DNA of 64,000 bases from Pseudomonas sp. 7SR1 (GCF_900156465.1 NZ_LT707064.1:2450501-2514500); one strand, 5' to 3'; numbered from the stretch's first letter, positions 48,650 through 58,855 are shown. Numbers and translations are program-made. Notes: generated from the sequence alone by a model not told the origin.

Positions 48650-48872
48650 GAGGACCTGGGCCTTGCTCGAGATGAGCCTGGCTGCAATACCACTGTTGTT
48701 CGAGGGCCAGCGCCCGGTCCCGGGGCAGGTGTACGCCGCAATGGGCGCAACGAACCATGGGGGAAGGGTCCCGATCCTGGGTGGAACGCGACGAGCGGGA
48801 GCCGGACTTCATCCCGCGAAAGATCCATATGGCGGCGGCGACAACGGCGAACAAGATCAATAAACGAAGCAT
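48639..48872 (-). CDS. PP0621 family small protein
   Basis: 77 residues. One N-terminal membrane segment ('LLILFAVVAAAIWIF') then a soluble zinc-finger-like part with CAHC (42-45) and a later C...H pair ('YCSQAHLEQ'), a likely zinc site. Recognised as the PP0621 family of pseudomonads, always upstream of pilS. Function unknown. It overlaps pilS by 11 bases, so the two are cotranscribed. Confidence 0.87.
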   Translation of the reverse strand: MLRLLILFAVVAAAIWIFRGMKSGSRSSRSTQDRDPSPMVRCAHCGVHLPRDRALALEQQWYCSQAHLEQGPGPRDH

Positions 48873-48952
48873 GATGGGGAGCTTTCTGGCAAGTGATCCG
48901 GCAGTTTAGCCAAAGGACTGGAGCGGCGCACAGCGCAATAAAGTCCAGGCAC

Positions 48953-48983
48953 AAAAAAAGGAGACCCGAGGGTCTCCTTTTTT
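48953..48983 (-). terminator. Terminator of bamD
   Basis: AAAAAAAGGAGACCC / GGGTCTCCTTTTTT arms around GA, between the PP0621-type gene and bamD. It serves bamD on the minus strand. Confidence 0.93.
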
Positions 48984-48998
48984 GCCGGCGCGTTAGCG

Positions 48999-50015
48999 TC
49001 AGTCGAACAGACCGAAGGTCATGTAGCTGAACCAGGATCGGTCGCTGGACTCGCTTTCGGGCTCTTCTTCCTCGATCACGTCGCCATTTTCGTCCTTGGG
49101 CTTGAGCTCGTTGGGGATGGCTTCCTTGGCGTCCTGGAACTGGCGCTGTACGTCCTGGTTGGCGCGGGTTTCGCCCGGCGGCAGGGGCGGACGGGACTCG
49201 ATCAGGCCCAGTGTCGCCTTGCTCAGCCACGAACGGTTGTCGGCTTCGTCGACCCGCGGGGTGAACTGGCCGTCGACCAGGGAGGGGTGATCCGGATAGT
49301 TGAGCTTGAGGGTTTCCAGGCTGGTGGCTGCCAGTTCGTCCAGGTGCAGGCGCTGGTAGGCTTCGGTCATCACCGCCAGGCCGTCGCCTACCGAGGGGGT
49401 TTCCTGGAAGTTTTCCACCACGTAGCGGCCACGGTTGGCGGCGGCGACGTAGGCCTGGCGGGTCAGGTAGTAATCCGCCACATGGATTTCGTAGGCGGCC
49501 AGCAGGTTGCGCAGGTAGATCATGCGCTGCTTGGCATCGGGCGAATAACGGCTGTTGGGGAAGCGGCTGGTCAGCTGGGCGAACTCATTGTAGGAGTCGC
49601 GCGCGGCGCCCGGGTCACGCTTGGTCATGTCCAGCGGCAGGAAGCGCGCCAGCAGGCCAACGTCCTGGTCGAAGGAAGTCAGGCCCTTGAGGTAGTAGGC
49701 GTAGTCGACGTTCGGGTGCTGCGGGTGCAGACGAATGAAACGCTCGGCGGCGGATTTCGCAGCTTCGGGCTCGGCGTTCTTGTAGTTGGCGTAGATCAGC
49801 TCCAACTGGGCCTGGTCGGCGTAGCGGCCGAACGGATACCGCGATTCCAGCGCCTTGAGCTTGGCGGTGGCGCTGGTGTAGCTGTTGTTGTCCAGGTCGT
49901 TCTGTGCCTGTTGGTACAGTTCGATTTCGCTCAGGTTTTCGTCTACGACTTCCTTCGATGAGCAAGCGGCGGTCAATGCGAGGATGGCGATCAGCAGCAG
50001 GTGTTTCACTTGCAT
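48999..50015 (-). CDS. bamD: Outer-membrane assembly lipoprotein BamD
   Basis: 338 residues, including a lipoprotein signal peptide with lipobox LTAAC (Cys20). TPR-type repeats follow ('[20 protein letters not shown]', '[17 protein letters not shown]'). BamD belongs to the BAM complex that folds outer-membrane beta-barrels. The C-terminal extension is acidic. ATG at 50015 ([14 protein letters not shown]); divergent from rluD, as PA4545/PA4544 in PAO1. Confidence 0.96.
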   Translation of the reverse strand: MQVKHLLLIAILALTAACSSKEVVDENLSEIELYQQAQNDLDNNSYTSATAKLKALESRYPFGRYADQAQLELIYANYKNAEPEAAKSAAERFIRLHPQHPNVDYAYYLKGLTSFDQDVGLLARFLPLDMTKRDPGAARDSYNEFAQLTSRFPNSRYSPDAKQRMIYLRNLLAAYEIHVADYYLTRQAYVAAANRGRYVVENFQETPSVGDGLAVMTEAYQRLHLDELAATSLETLKLNYPDHPSLVDGQFTPRVDEADNRSWLSKATLGLIESRPPLPPGETRANQDVQRQFQDAKEAIPNELKPKDENGDVIEEEEPESESSDRSWFSYMTFGLFD

Positions 50016-50165
50016 GGCGGCTTGCGTCCCTATGACGGCCGCTGTCTTGGGCGGGGCCGTCCTGTTATGATGAGCGCCCCGTTGAAAGCCTCGGGGCAAA
50101 AGACGCCGTATTTAACCACAAGCGCGCAGCCGAAACCAAAGGCTGTGCCGACGCCCAGTCCGAGC

Positions 50166-51128
50166 ATGTCCGATAAAATAGAACTTCGCGCAGAGGTGCC
50201 GTCCGAAATGGGCGGTCAACGCCTCGATCAAGTCGCCGCCCAACTCTTCGCCGAGCATTCGCGCTCGCGCCTTTCCGCCTGGATCAAGGACGGCCGCCTG
50301 ACGGTGGACGGCGCGGTGATCCGCCCGCGCGACATCGTCCATGGTGGCGCCATCCTCGAGCTGACGGCCGAACAGGAAGCCCAGGGAGAATGGGTCGCCC
50401 AGGACATCGCCCTGGACATCGTCTACGAAGACGATGACATCCTGGTGATCAACAAGCCTGCGGGCCTGGTGGTACATCCGGCGGCCGGCCACGCCGATGG
50501 CACCCTGCTCAACGCCTTGCTGCACCACGTGCCGGATATCATCAACGTACCTCGCGCCGGCATCGTGCACCGTCTCGACAAGGACACCACCGGCCTGATG
50601 GTGGTGGCCAAGACCATCCAGGCACAGACACAGCTGGTTGCACAATTGCAAAGCCGCAGCGTCAGCCGTATCTATGAATGCATCGTGATCGGCGTGGTCA
50701 CTGCCGGTGGCAAGATCAATGCGCCCATCGGTCGTCACGGCCAGCAGCGCCAGCGCATGGCGGTGATGGAAGGTGGCAAGCCCGCAGTCAGCCATTATCG
50801 CGTGCTGGAACGCTTCCGCTCCCACACCCATGTACGGGTCAAGCTGGAAACCGGCCGCACCCACCAGATCCGCGTGCATATGGCCCACATCAACTTCCCG
50901 TTGGTGGGTGACCCGGCCTATGGCGGTCGTTTCCGCATTCCCCCAGCCGCCAGCATGACGATGGTCGAGTCTTTGAAGAACTTCCCGCGCCAGGCGTTGC
51001 ACGCGCGTTTCCTGGAGCTGGATCATCCGACCACCGGCAAGCGCATGAGCTGGGAGTCGCCGTTGCCGGATGACTTCGTCTGGCTGCTGACCTTGCTCAA
51101 GCAGGACCGCGAGGCGTTCGTCGGATGA
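50166..51128 (+). CDS. rluD: 23S rRNA pseudouridine synthase RluD
   Basis: 320 residues. S4 RNA-binding domain at the N terminus, then the pseudouridine synthase domain with the catalytic aspartate in 'HRLDKDTTGLMVV'. It modifies helix 69 of 23S rRNA (positions 1911, 1915, 1917 in E. coli). ATG at 50166 (MSDKIELRAEVPS). It overlaps pgeF by ATGA, so the two are cotranscribed. Confidence 0.96.
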   Translation: MSDKIELRAEVPSEMGGQRLDQVAAQLFAEHSRSRLSAWIKDGRLTVDGAVIRPRDIVHGGAILELTAEQEAQGEWVAQDIALDIVYEDDDILVINKPAGLVVHPAAGHADGTLLNALLHHVPDIINVPRAGIVHRLDKDTTGLMVVAKTIQAQTQLVAQLQSRSVSRIYECIVIGVVTAGGKINAPIGRHGQQRQRMAVMEGGKPAVSHYRVLERFRSHTHVRVKLETGRTHQIRVHMAHINFPLVGDPAYGGRFRIPPAASMTMVESLKNFPRQALHARFLELDHPTTGKRMSWESPLPDDFVWLLTLLKQDREAFVG

Positions 51129-51850
51129 CCGACTGGCTGATACCCGACTGGCCTGCACCGGCCGGGGTAAAGGCCTGTGTGACCACCCGAGCGGGCGGGG
51201 TCAGCCTGGCGCCGTTCGACAGCCTCAACCTGGGCGATCATGTCGGCGACGATCCCGGGGCCGTTGCCGAAAACCGTCGTCGCCTGACCCAGCGCTTCGC
51301 CATCGAGCCGGCCTGGTTGCAACAGGTCCATGGCATTGCCGTGGTCGAGGCCGACCCGGCCCAGGTGGCGACCGCCGACGCCAGTTGGACCGCTACGCCG
51401 GGTATCGCCTGCGCAGCGATGACTGCGGACTGCCTGCCGGTGCTGTTCTGCGACCGCGCCGGTAGCCGCGTCGCGGCGGCCCATGCCGGTTGGCGCGGGT
51501 TGGCGAGCGGCGTGCTGGAAGCCACCCTCGACCGCTTCCAGGAGCCATCCGAGGAAATACTCGCCTGGCTCGGCCCGGCCATCGGTCCACAAGCCTTCGA
51601 AGTCGGGCCGGAAGTGCGCGAAGCCTTCGTCGCGCAACTGCCCCAGGCGACGCAGGCTTTCGTGCCCAGCCATAACGCCGGCAAGTTCCTGGCCGACATT
51701 TATGAGCTGGCGCGCCTGCGCCTGGCGGCGCGCGGTGTCACGGCGGTCTACGGTGGCGGCCTGTGCACCGTGGGCGATCCACGCTTCTTCTCCTACCGCC
51801 GAAATCCGCGCACCGGTCGTTTCGCCTCCCTGGTCTGGCTCGAACGCTAG
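51125..51850 (+). CDS. pgeF: PgeF (YfiH, laccase-domain) peptidoglycan editing factor
   Basis: 241 residues. DUF152 family: 'TADCLPVLFCD', HAGWRGL with the metal-binding His, and 'CTVGDPRFFSYRR' at the C terminus. In E. coli PgeF corrects mis-incorporated L-Ser in peptidoglycan precursors; older names are polyphenol oxidase. It overlaps rluD and precedes clpB, the common gamma-proteobacterial order. Confidence 0.95.
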   Translation: MTDWLIPDWPAPAGVKACVTTRAGGVSLAPFDSLNLGDHVGDDPGAVAENRRRLTQRFAIEPAWLQQVHGIAVVEADPAQVATADASWTATPGIACAAMTADCLPVLFCDRAGSRVAAAHAGWRGLASGVLEATLDRFQEPSEEILAWLGPAIGPQAFEVGPEVREAFVAQLPQATQAFVPSHNAGKFLADIYELARLRLAARGVTAVYGGGLCTVGDPRFFSYRRNPRTGRFASLVWLER

Positions 51851-51880
51851 AATTCTCTGATCTGCATCAACAGCGCACTG

Positions 51881-51908
51881 CTTGAATCTTCCAGAATCGT
51901 CCACATCT
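51881..51908 (+). promoter_or_regulatory. Heat-shock (sigma-32) promoter of clpB
   Basis: CTTGAAT, 13-base spacer, CCACATCT. The E. coli RpoH consensus is CTTGAAA N11-16 CCCCATNT; the -35 differs at one base and the -10 at one. It leaves a leader of about 65 bases, placing clpB under RpoH control. Confidence 0.88.
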
Positions 51909-51980
51909 ATAACGGTATCTGGCAGGTTTCTTCATTCAGGATGTTTTTCGGTCCGGCCTGCTCAAAAGGAAGGTGACCTT

Positions 51981-54545
51981 ATGCGTATTGACCGTTTAAC
52001 CAGCAAATTACAACTGGCCCTGTCCGATGCCCAATCGTTGGCTGTCGGCATGGACCATCCGGGTATCGAGCCGGCGCACCTGATGCAGGCCATGCTTGAG
52101 CAGCAGGGCGGATCCATCAAGCCGCTGTTGATGCAAGTAGGCTTCGACGTCAACAGCCTGCGCAAAGAGCTGGCCAAGGAACTCGACCATCTACCCAAGA
52201 TCCAGAACCCCACCGGGGACGTGAACATGTCCCAGGACCTGGCACGGCTGCTCAACCAGGCCGACCGCCTGGCGCAGCAGAAGGGTGACCAGTTCATTTC
52301 CAGTGAACTGGTGCTGCTCGCCGCCATGGACGAGAACAGCAAGCTGGGTAAATTGTTGCTTGGCCAGGGCGTGAGCAAGAAAGCCCTGGAAAATGCCATC
52401 AACAACCTGCGTGGCGGCGAAGCGGTGAACGACGCCAACCACGAGGAATCCCGCCAGGCTCTGGACAAGTACACCGTTGACCTGACCAAGCGTGCCGAGG
52501 AAGGCAAGCTCGATCCGGTGATCGGTCGCGACGACGAAATTCGACGCACGATCCAGGTGCTGCAGCGCCGCACCAAGAACAATCCGGTACTGATCGGTGA
52601 GCCAGGCGTGGGCAAGACCGCCATCGCCGAGGGCCTGGCCCAGCGCATCATCAACGGTGAAGTGCCCGATGGCCTCCGGGGCAAGCGATTGCTGTCCCTG
52701 GACATGGGGGCGTTGATCGCCGGGGCCAAGTACCGGGGCGAGTTCGAGGAGCGGCTCAAGGCTCTGCTCAACGAATTGTCCAAGCAGGAAGGGCAGATCA
52801 TCCTGTTCATCGACGAATTGCACACCATGGTCGGTGCGGGCAAGGGTGAGGGCTCCATGGATGCCGGCAACATGCTCAAGCCTGCGCTGGCCCGTGGCGA
52901 GTTGCACTGCGTCGGTGCGACCACGCTCAACGAGTACCGCCAATATATAGAGAAGGATGCGGCGCTTGAGCGGCGCTTCCAGAAAGTACTGGTGGACGAG
53001 CCGAGCGAAGAAGACACCATCGCCATCCTGCGTGGCCTGAAAGAGCGCTATGAGGTCCACCACAAGGTGGCGATTACCGATGGTGCGATCATCGCGGCGG
53101 CCAAACTCAGCCACCGCTATATCACCGACCGGCAATTGCCCGACAAGGCCATCGACCTCATCGACGAGGCCGCCAGCCGTATCCGCATGGAGATCGACTC
53201 CAAGCCTGAGGTACTGGATCGTCTGGAGCGACGCCTGATCCAGCTCAAGGTCGAATCCCAGGCCCTGAAGAAGGAAAGCGACGAAGCGGCGAAGAAACGC
53301 CTGGAAAAGCTGCAGGAAGAAATCGTGCGTCACGAGCGCGAGTATTCCGATCTGGAGGAAATCTGGAACTCGGAAAAAGCCGAGGTCCAGGGTTCTGCGC
53401 AGATCCAGCAGAAGATCGAACAATCGCGCCAGGAGCTGGAAGCAGCCCGTCGTAAAGGCGACCTCAACCGCATGGCCGAGCTGCAATACGGGGTGATCCC
53501 GGATCTGGAGCGCAGCCTGCAGATGGTCGACCAGCACGGCAAGAGTGAGAACCAGTTGTTGCGCAGCAAGGTCACCGAGGAAGAGATTGCCGAAGTGGTT
53601 TCCAAGTGGACCGGCATCCCCGTGTCGAAAATGCTCGAAGGCGAGCGCGACAAACTGCTGAAGATGGAAAGCCTGCTGCACCAGCGCGTGATTGGTCAGG
53701 AAGAGGCCGTGGTGGCGGTGTCCAACGCGGTGCGCCGGTCTCGTGCGGGGCTTTCGGACCCCAATCGTCCCAGTGGTTCGTTCATGTTCCTCGGCCCGAC
53801 CGGTGTCGGTAAGACCGAGTTGTGCAAGGCGCTGGCCGAGTTTCTCTTCGATACCGAAGAGGCGATGGTGCGCATCGACATGTCCGAGTTCATGGAGAAA
53901 CATTCCGTGGCGCGACTGATCGGCGCGCCGCCGGGCTATGTGGGTTACGAGGAGGGTGGCTACCTGACCGAGGCCGTGCGGCGTAAGCCGTACTCGGTGA
54001 TCCTGCTCGATGAAGTCGAGAAGGCTCACCCGGATGTCTTCAACATCCTGCTGCAGGTACTGGAAGATGGCCGCCTGACCGACAGCCACGGGCGCACGGT
54101 GGATTTCCGCAATACCGTGATCGTGATGACCTCCAACCTGGGGTCGACGCAGATCCAGGAGCTGGTGGGCGACCGCGAGGCCCAGCGCGCCGCGGTGATG
54201 GACGCGATCTCCACGCACTTCCGGCCGGAGTTCATCAACCGTGTCGACGAAGTGGTGATCTTCGAGCCATTGGCCCGCGACCAGATCGCCGGTATCACCG
54301 AGATCCAGCTGGGCCGGCTGCGCAGCCGCCTCACCGAGCGCGAACTGAAGCTGCAACTGAGCGACGAGGCCTTGGACAAGCTGATCGCCGTGGGCTACGA
54401 CCCGGTCTATGGCGCACGCCCACTCAAGCGTGCGATCCAGCGCTGGATCGAAAACCCGCTGGCGCAGTTGATTCTCTCCGGTCGGTTCATGCCCGGCGAA
54501 ACCGTCACCGGCACGGTGGAAAACGACGAAATCGTCTTCAACTGA
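51981..54545 (+). CDS. clpB: ATP-dependent disaggregase ClpB
   Basis: 854 residues. N domain (1-150), NBD1 with Walker A GEPGVGKT (206-213), the middle coiled-coil M domain (~400-530) and NBD2 with Walker A GPTGVGKT (605-612). It pulls apart aggregates together with DnaK. The ATG at 51981 ([11 protein letters not shown]) has AAGGAAGG upstream; an earlier in-frame ATG (51882) lies in the promoter. Closed by a strong terminator. Confidence 0.97.
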   Translation: MRIDRLTSKLQLALSDAQSLAVGMDHPGIEPAHLMQAMLEQQGGSIKPLLMQVGFDVNSLRKELAKELDHLPKIQNPTGDVNMSQDLARLLNQADRLAQQKGDQFISSELVLLAAMDENSKLGKLLLGQGVSKKALENAINNLRGGEAVNDANHEESRQALDKYTVDLTKRAEEGKLDPVIGRDDEIRRTIQVLQRRTKNNPVLIGEPGVGKTAIAEGLAQRIINGEVPDGLRGKRLLSLDMGALIAGAKYRGEFEERLKALLNELSKQEGQIILFIDELHTMVGAGKGEGSMDAGNMLKPALARGELHCVGATTLNEYRQYIEKDAALERRFQKVLVDEPSEEDTIAILRGLKERYEVHHKVAITDGAIIAAAKLSHRYITDRQLPDKAIDLIDEAASRIRMEIDSKPEVLDRLERRLIQLKVESQALKKESDEAAKKRLEKLQEEIVRHEREYSDLEEIWNSEKAEVQGSAQIQQKIEQSRQELEAARRKGDLNRMAELQYGVIPDLERSLQMVDQHGKSENQLLRSKVTEEEIAEVVSKWTGIPVSKMLEGERDKLLKMESLLHQRVIGQEEAVVAVSNAVRRSRAGLSDPNRPSGSFMFLGPTGVGKTELCKALAEFLFDTEEAMVRIDMSEFMEKHSVARLIGAPPGYVGYEEGGYLTEAVRRKPYSVILLDEVEKAHPDVFNILLQVLEDGRLTDSHGRTVDFRNTVIVMTSNLGSTQIQELVGDREAQRAAVMDAISTHFRPEFINRVDEVVIFEPLARDQIAGITEIQLGRLRSRLTERELKLQLSDEALDKLIAVGYDPVYGARPLKRAIQRWIENPLAQLILSGRFMPGETVTGTVENDEIVFN

Positions 54546-54569
54546 AAGCCAGCAAGTCCCTGTGATCGA

Positions 54570-54598
54570 ATGGCCTCGCATTGCGAGGCCATTTTTTT
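54570..54598 (+). terminator. Terminator of clpB
   Basis: ATGGCCTCGCA and TGCGAGGCCAT around T, followed by a seven-T run. It separates clpB from the tRNA operon. Confidence 0.93.
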
Positions 54599-54729
54599 CA
54601 TCAGGCCGTTGAACTCAAAGGAAAAGGCTTGTAAAGTGCGCCCCGCAGTCAGTCACCCACGGGTTACTTCTCCCTGAGAAGCAATCCAAAATAAGTTGCA
54701 AATCATTGTCTTGAAAGCAATTTAGGGGG

Positions 54730-54757
54730 TTGACAGCGGTTTTGAAGATTGTAGAAT
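54730..54757 (+). promoter_or_regulatory. Sigma-70 promoter of the tRNA operon
   Basis: TTGACA, 16-base spacer, TAGAAT, then AGCGCGCC, a GC-rich discriminator typical of stringently controlled tRNA promoters. The first tRNA begins about 95 bases on. In the 308-base gap from clpB, this promoter and the clpB terminator are the only elements seen. Confidence 0.85.
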
Positions 54758-54853
54758 AGCGCGCCTCAGACACACGAACGCAGAGATGCAGACGAGTAGA
54801 AGAGGTTGAAGCTGGATACAATCGGTTTCAATGCAGTAACTTGAAATATCAGT

Positions 54854-54929
54854 TCCGTGATAGCTCAGTCGGTAGAGCAAATGACTGTTAATCATTGGGT
54901 CCCAGGTTCGAGTCCTGGTCACGGAGCCA
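54854..54929 (+). tRNA. tRNA-Asn (GTT)
   Basis: 76 bases including encoded CCA. Acceptor TCCGTGA / TCACGGA, anticodon GTT in ACTGTTAAT, T-loop GGTTCGAGTCC. First of the tRNA array. Confidence 0.97.
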
Positions 54930-54936
54930 TTTCAAT

Positions 54937-55013
54937 CGGGGTATAGCGCAGTCCGGTAGCGCGCCTGCTTTGGGAGCAGGATGTCAGGAGTTCGAATCCC
55001 CTTACCCCGACCA
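54937..55013 (+). tRNA. tRNA-Pro (TGG), copy 1
   Basis: 77 bases with CCA. Acceptor CGGGGTA / TACCCCG, anticodon TGG in CTTTGGGAG. Sequence is identical to the copy at 55189. Confidence 0.97.
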
Positions 55014-55018
55014 TTTTT

Positions 55019-55094
55019 GGGTCGTTAGCTCAGTTGGTAGAGCAGTTGGCTTTTAACCAATTGGTCGTAGGTTCGAATCCCACACGACCCACCA
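55019..55094 (+). tRNA. tRNA-Lys (TTT)
   Basis: 76 bases with CCA. Acceptor GGGTCGT / ACGACCC, anticodon TTT in CTTTTAACC. Third of the array, five bases after the Pro gene. Confidence 0.97.
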
Positions 55095-55154
55095 TTTTTG
55101 AAACCAGTTCGCTGGAATCGAATCTTAAGATCAGAGGCCAAAAGCGCTGATCGA

Positions 55155-55186
55155 GGAAGGCGACTTGCGAAGGTCGCCTTTTTTTT
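55155..55186 (+). terminator. Terminator after tRNA-Lys
   Basis: AAGGCGAC and GTCGCCTT arms around TTGCGAAG, followed by a T-run. It stands between the Asn-Pro-Lys trio and the second Pro copy. Confidence 0.88.
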
Positions 55187-55188
55187 AC

Positions 55189-55265
55189 CGGGGTATAGCG
55201 CAGTCCGGTAGCGCGCCTGCTTTGGGAGCAGGATGTCAGGAGTTCGAATCCCCTTACCCCGACCA
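55189..55265 (+). tRNA. tRNA-Pro (TGG), copy 2
   Basis: 77 bases, identical to copy 1 in every position. It begins a few bases after the terminator of the trio and has no obvious promoter of its own, so expression depends on read-through or an unseen start. Confidence 0.96.
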
Positions 55266-55269
55266 TATT

Positions 55270-55305
55270 GAAAATCCTCGTATCGAAAGATACGGGGATT
55301 TTTTT
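55270..55305 (+). terminator. Terminator after second tRNA-Pro
   Basis: AAAATCCTCGTATC and GATACGGGGATTTTTTT arms around GAAA. It ends the tRNA region before the chemoreceptor gene. Confidence 0.92.
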
Positions 55306-55421
55306 CGCCTGCGGAAAAGTAAATCACTTCAAGTCATCATACAACTTGCCGATAACCCGCCGACGGGGCCATGGGATGATCGCCCCCTTTTTCAGGCCGA
55401 TAACAAAAAAAGGCAACCGCT

Positions 55422-57047
55422 ATGTTTCTTCGCCAATTGAATATCGCCCCTCGTGCGGCGCTGGGTTTTGCCCTGATCGCTGTGCTGGTGGCATTGCTCG
55501 GAGTGTTTGCGCTGGGGCAGATGTCGAGCATCCGCGACAGTGAGGTCGCGGTGGAAACCCAATGGTTGCCCAGTATTCGCGGCGGTGACGAGATCCGCGA
55601 ACTGATGTTGCGCATCCGCACCATTTCCCTGCGCATGGCCCTGGACGAGGATCCGAAGAACATTGCGGTGTACCGGGGACAGATGGACACCCGTGACAAG
55701 GAACTGAGCGAAAAAATCGCCAGTTACGACAGGCTGGTCGTCACGCCTGAAGGCAAGGCCCTCTATGAGCAATTCAAGCAGACCTTCGCCGCCTATCGCT
55801 CGGGGATCGCTCAATCGTTCACCCTGGCGGAACAGGGGCGGCGCGATGAACTGATCAAGCTGTTGCTGGTGGACATGAAAACTGTCGTGGACGGCTCGGG
55901 CAAGCAACTCAACGACCTGGCGGAGCTGTTTTCCAAGCAGGTCTCCATCGAAAGCCAGAAATCCCAGGAGCACTACGCCAATTCCCGGATGATCGTCAGC
56001 CTGTTCATCGTGCTGGCGGCATTGGCTACGGTCGCCTTGGCCATGCTGCTTACCCGCAGCATCGTCAAACCCCTTGGCGAGGCATTGAGCGCCGCACAGA
56101 GCGTGGCTCGTGGCGACCTCACCCGTCCCATCGAAACCCATGGCAACGACGAGGTGAGTCGCCTGCTGGAAGCATTGGCGACCATGCAGCGGAACCTGCG
56201 CGAGACATTGCAGGGTATCAGCGGTTCGGCCACGCAGCTGGCGACCGCCGCCGACGAGCTGAATGCGGTAACCCTCGACAGCACCCACAGCCTGCAACAG
56301 CAGAACGACGAAATCGAACAGGCCGCCACCGCTGTCACCGAGATGACCACGGCGGTGGAGGAAGTAGCACGTAATGCTGTCTCCACCTCAGATGCCACCC
56401 GCCAGTCCAGTGAGTCGGCGGTGCTCGGGCAGGAGCGGGTCAGCGATACCGTGGACGCCATTGGCGCGCTTGCCAGCGATGTGCAGATCACCGGCGGCCT
56501 GGTGCAATCCCTGGCGAATCAGTCACAAGACATCGGCAAGGTCCTGGACGTGATCCGGGCCATTGCCGAGCAGACCAACCTGCTGGCCCTCAACGCCGCT
56601 ATCGAAGCGGCGAGAGCGGGGGAAAGCGGGCGCGGATTTGCCGTAGTGGCCGATGAAGTGCGGGCACTGGCCTATCGTACCCAGCAATCGACCCTGGAAA
56701 TCGAACAAATGGTCCAGGGCATGCGCAACGGCGCCGCCCAGGCACTGGACTCCATGCAGACCAGCTCCAGTCGCGCGGCCAGTACCCTGGCATTGGCGGA
56801 GCGGGCGGGGGAAGCGCTGCAGACCATCACGAGTTCGGTGAACGAGATCCACGAACGTAACCTGGTGATTGCCAGTGCCGCAGAGGAACAGGCGCAGGTG
56901 GCCCGTGAGGTGGATCGCAACCTGGTGAACATCCGGGATTTGTCCGCTCGGTCGGCGAGCGGAGCGGACCAGACCAGCGCCTCCAGCCATGAGTTGTCGC
57001 AACTGGCCAATTCGTTGCGCACGATGGTTCAGCGGTTCCAGGTGTGA
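55422..57047 (+). CDS. Methyl-accepting chemotaxis protein
   Basis: 541 residues. Membrane segment 1 (~13-33), a periplasmic four-helix-type ligand domain (~35-190), membrane segment 2 (~190-212), HAMP domain (~213-265) and a cytoplasmic signalling helical hairpin whose tip reads '[20 protein letters not shown]', the conserved CheA/CheW-binding region. No C-terminal CheR-tethering pentapeptide is visible. It passes signals to the flagellar chemotaxis system; the ligand is unknown. Single gene between tRNAs and ndh. Confidence 0.93.
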   Translation: MFLRQLNIAPRAALGFALIAVLVALLGVFALGQMSSIRDSEVAVETQWLPSIRGGDEIRELMLRIRTISLRMALDEDPKNIAVYRGQMDTRDKELSEKIASYDRLVVTPEGKALYEQFKQTFAAYRSGIAQSFTLAEQGRRDELIKLLLVDMKTVVDGSGKQLNDLAELFSKQVSIESQKSQEHYANSRMIVSLFIVLAALATVALAMLLTRSIVKPLGEALSAAQSVARGDLTRPIETHGNDEVSRLLEALATMQRNLRETLQGISGSATQLATAADELNAVTLDSTHSLQQQNDEIEQAATAVTEMTTAVEEVARNAVSTSDATRQSSESAVLGQERVSDTVDAIGALASDVQITGGLVQSLANQSQDIGKVLDVIRAIAEQTNLLALNAAIEAARAGESGRGFAVVADEVRALAYRTQQSTLEIEQMVQGMRNGAAQALDSMQTSSSRAASTLALAERAGEALQTITSSVNEIHERNLVIASAAEEQAQVAREVDRNLVNIRDLSARSASGADQTSASSHELSQLANSLRTMVQRFQV

Positions 57048-57059
57048 TGCAGGGACAGT

Positions 57060-57167
57060 GTCGCCTGTGTTGCCGTCATCGAGAGCAGGGCTCGTTTGCA
57101 CAGGGACCGTATCCACTTGAGGACACTTGGCCACTGTGAAGACGAGCCTGCTTGCGACAGTGGTGTA
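57060..57167. repeat. REP-like diverged segment
   Basis: The convergent gap after the chemoreceptor has 'GAGCAGGGCTCGTTTGC' and, further on, 'GAGCCTGCTTGCGACAG', diverged inverted copies of the TGTGGGAGCGAGC family. Weak. Confidence 0.4.
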
Positions 57168-57172
57168 TCGGC

Positions 57173-58471
57173 TCAGTGCAACTTGAGCCTGGGCTCGGTT
57201 CCGCGTCCGATCTTGCTGCCCAGCATCAGCATCGCTGTACGGAACATCCCGTACAGCGCCATCTGGTGCATGCGGTACAGCGACACGTAGAACATCCGTG
57301 CCAGCCAGCCTTCGAGCATTACGCTGCCGGTGAGGTTGCCCATCAGGTTACCTACCGCCGAAAACCGCGACAGGGAAATCAGCGAGCCGTAATCCGTGTA
57401 TTTATAGTGCGGCAGCGCTTTGCCTTCGATCCGCAGTTTCAGGGATTTGGCCAGCAGTGAAGCCTGCTGGTGCGCAGCCTGGGCGCGAGGCGGCACGTTG
57501 CGATCCGAGCCCGGTTGCGGACAGGCGGCGCAATCGCCGAAGGCGAAAATGTTCTCGTCACGGGTGGTCTGCAGGGTCGGCAGAACCAGCAATTGATTGA
57601 TCCGGTTGGTTTCCAGTCCGTCGATTTCCTTGAGGAACTCCGGGGCGCGGATCCCGGCGGCCCAGACCTTCAGGCTCGCATTGATCACTTTGCCGTCGAC
57701 GGTGACCAGGCTGTCGGCCGTGACCTGGCCGACGGCGGCGTTGGTCATGACATTGACGCCGAGTTTCTCCAGGGTCTTGTGCACGGGCCCGCCGATGCGC
57801 TCGGGCAGTGCTGGCAACACCCTTGGCCCGGCCTCGATCAGGGTGATATGCATGTTTTCCGGCTTGATCCTATCCAGGCCATAGGCCGCGAGTTCATGGG
57901 CCGCATTGTGCAGCTCGGCGGCCAGTTCGACGCCGGTGGCCCCGGCTCCGACGATGGCGACGCTGATTCGCTCTTCCGTGTCGGTCTGGCCGGCGTGGGC
58001 GCGCAGGTAATGATTGAGCAACTGCTGGTGGAAGCGCTCGGCCTGTTTGCGGGTGTCGAGGAACAGGCAATGTTGCGCCGCACCCTCGGTGCCGAAGTCA
58101 TTGGTAGTGCTGCCGACCGCAATCACCAGGGTGTCATAGCTCAGTTCGCGGGCCGGCAGCAGTTCCAGGCCGGCCTCGTCGTAGGTGGCGGCCAGTTGGA
58201 TACGCTTGCGTTCGCGGTCCAGGGCACTCATGCGCCCTAGCTGGAACTGGAAGTGGTTCCATTTCGCCTGGGCGACGTAGTTGAGTTCGTCTTCGGAAGA
58301 GTTCAGAGAGCCGGCCGCCACTTCGTGCAGCAGCGGCTTCCAGATGTGGGTCAGGTTCGCGTCGACCAGCATTACACTGGCCGTGCCACGCTTGCCCAGA
58401 GTCTTACCCAGGCGGGTAGCCAACTCCAGACCGCCGGCTCCGCCGCCAACGATGACAATACGATGGGTCAT
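57173..58471 (-). CDS. ndh: Type II NADH dehydrogenase
   Basis: 432 residues. FAD-binding GxGxxG in 'IVIVGGGAGGLELATRLG' at the N terminus and a second dinucleotide fold in 'VAIVGAGATGVELAAEL' for NADH, then 'FAFGDCAACP' and an amphipathic C-terminal region for membrane contact. A non-proton-pumping NADH:ubiquinone oxidoreductase. ATG at 58471 (MTHRIVIVGGG). Matches PA4538 in order; the DUF3094 gene lies 81 bases upstream. Confidence 0.96.
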   Translation of the reverse strand: MTHRIVIVGGGAGGLELATRLGKTLGKRGTASVMLVDANLTHIWKPLLHEVAAGSLNSSEDELNYVAQAKWNHFQFQLGRMSALDRERKRIQLAATYDEAGLELLPARELSYDTLVIAVGSTTNDFGTEGAAQHCLFLDTRKQAERFHQQLLNHYLRAHAGQTDTEERISVAIVGAGATGVELAAELHNAAHELAAYGLDRIKPENMHITLIEAGPRVLPALPERIGGPVHKTLEKLGVNVMTNAAVGQVTADSLVTVDGKVINASLKVWAAGIRAPEFLKEIDGLETNRINQLLVLPTLQTTRDENIFAFGDCAACPQPGSDRNVPPRAQAAHQQASLLAKSLKLRIEGKALPHYKYTDYGSLISLSRFSAVGNLMGNLTGSVMLEGWLARMFYVSLYRMHQMALYGMFRTAMLMLGSKIGRGTEPRLKLH

Positions 58472-58552
58472 GGGGATATCTCGCAAGGCTAAAGGAAATC
58501 GGTGCCGTTACCCGAGCGAGCGCCGGTGTCGTATCCCTCGATACCAGGCTGC

Positions 58553-58726
58553 TCATAGCGTCAGGTAACTGATCAATCGGCTCAACAGGCCCAGGCCGAT
58601 GGTCACGGCCAGTACCACCACCAGGAGCATCCACGGCCGGAAGGGCCGGCGCTCGACTCGGTGCTGGGACAGTTGCAGGTACTCTTCGACATGCTTCTGG
58701 TCTTCGGGGTTCAGGCGGCTGGTCAT
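58553..58726 (-). CDS. DUF3094 small membrane protein
   Basis: A 57-residue protein. N-terminal 'MTSRLNPEDQKHVEEYL', then a basic linker 'RVERRPFRP' and a C-terminal membrane segment (about 32-52, 'WMLLVVVLAVTIGLGLL'). It is recognised as a DUF3094 member, a small tail-anchored protein of pseudomonads. Function unknown. Same strand as ndh and just upstream of it, so it may be cotranscribed. Confidence 0.88.
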   Translation of the reverse strand: MTSRLNPEDQKHVEEYLQLSQHRVERRPFRPWMLLVVVLAVTIGLGLLSRLISYLTL

Positions 58727-58855
58727 AAAGGCCTCGTCAGGTAGACGTTGCAGAACGGGTAGACGTTACAGGAGCGCCGGTCGTCCAGGCGAATGGACGG
58801 GTTGTAACATCCCTGTGGTGCCGACACCACGGTTGTGTGCGGCGCCGGCGTGTTT

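Noticed and set aside
52191..54581. A ~796-codon open frame antisense to clpB
   Set aside because: clpB is unmistakable on the plus strand; the antisense product is rich in Gln/His/Val/Leu without any domain.
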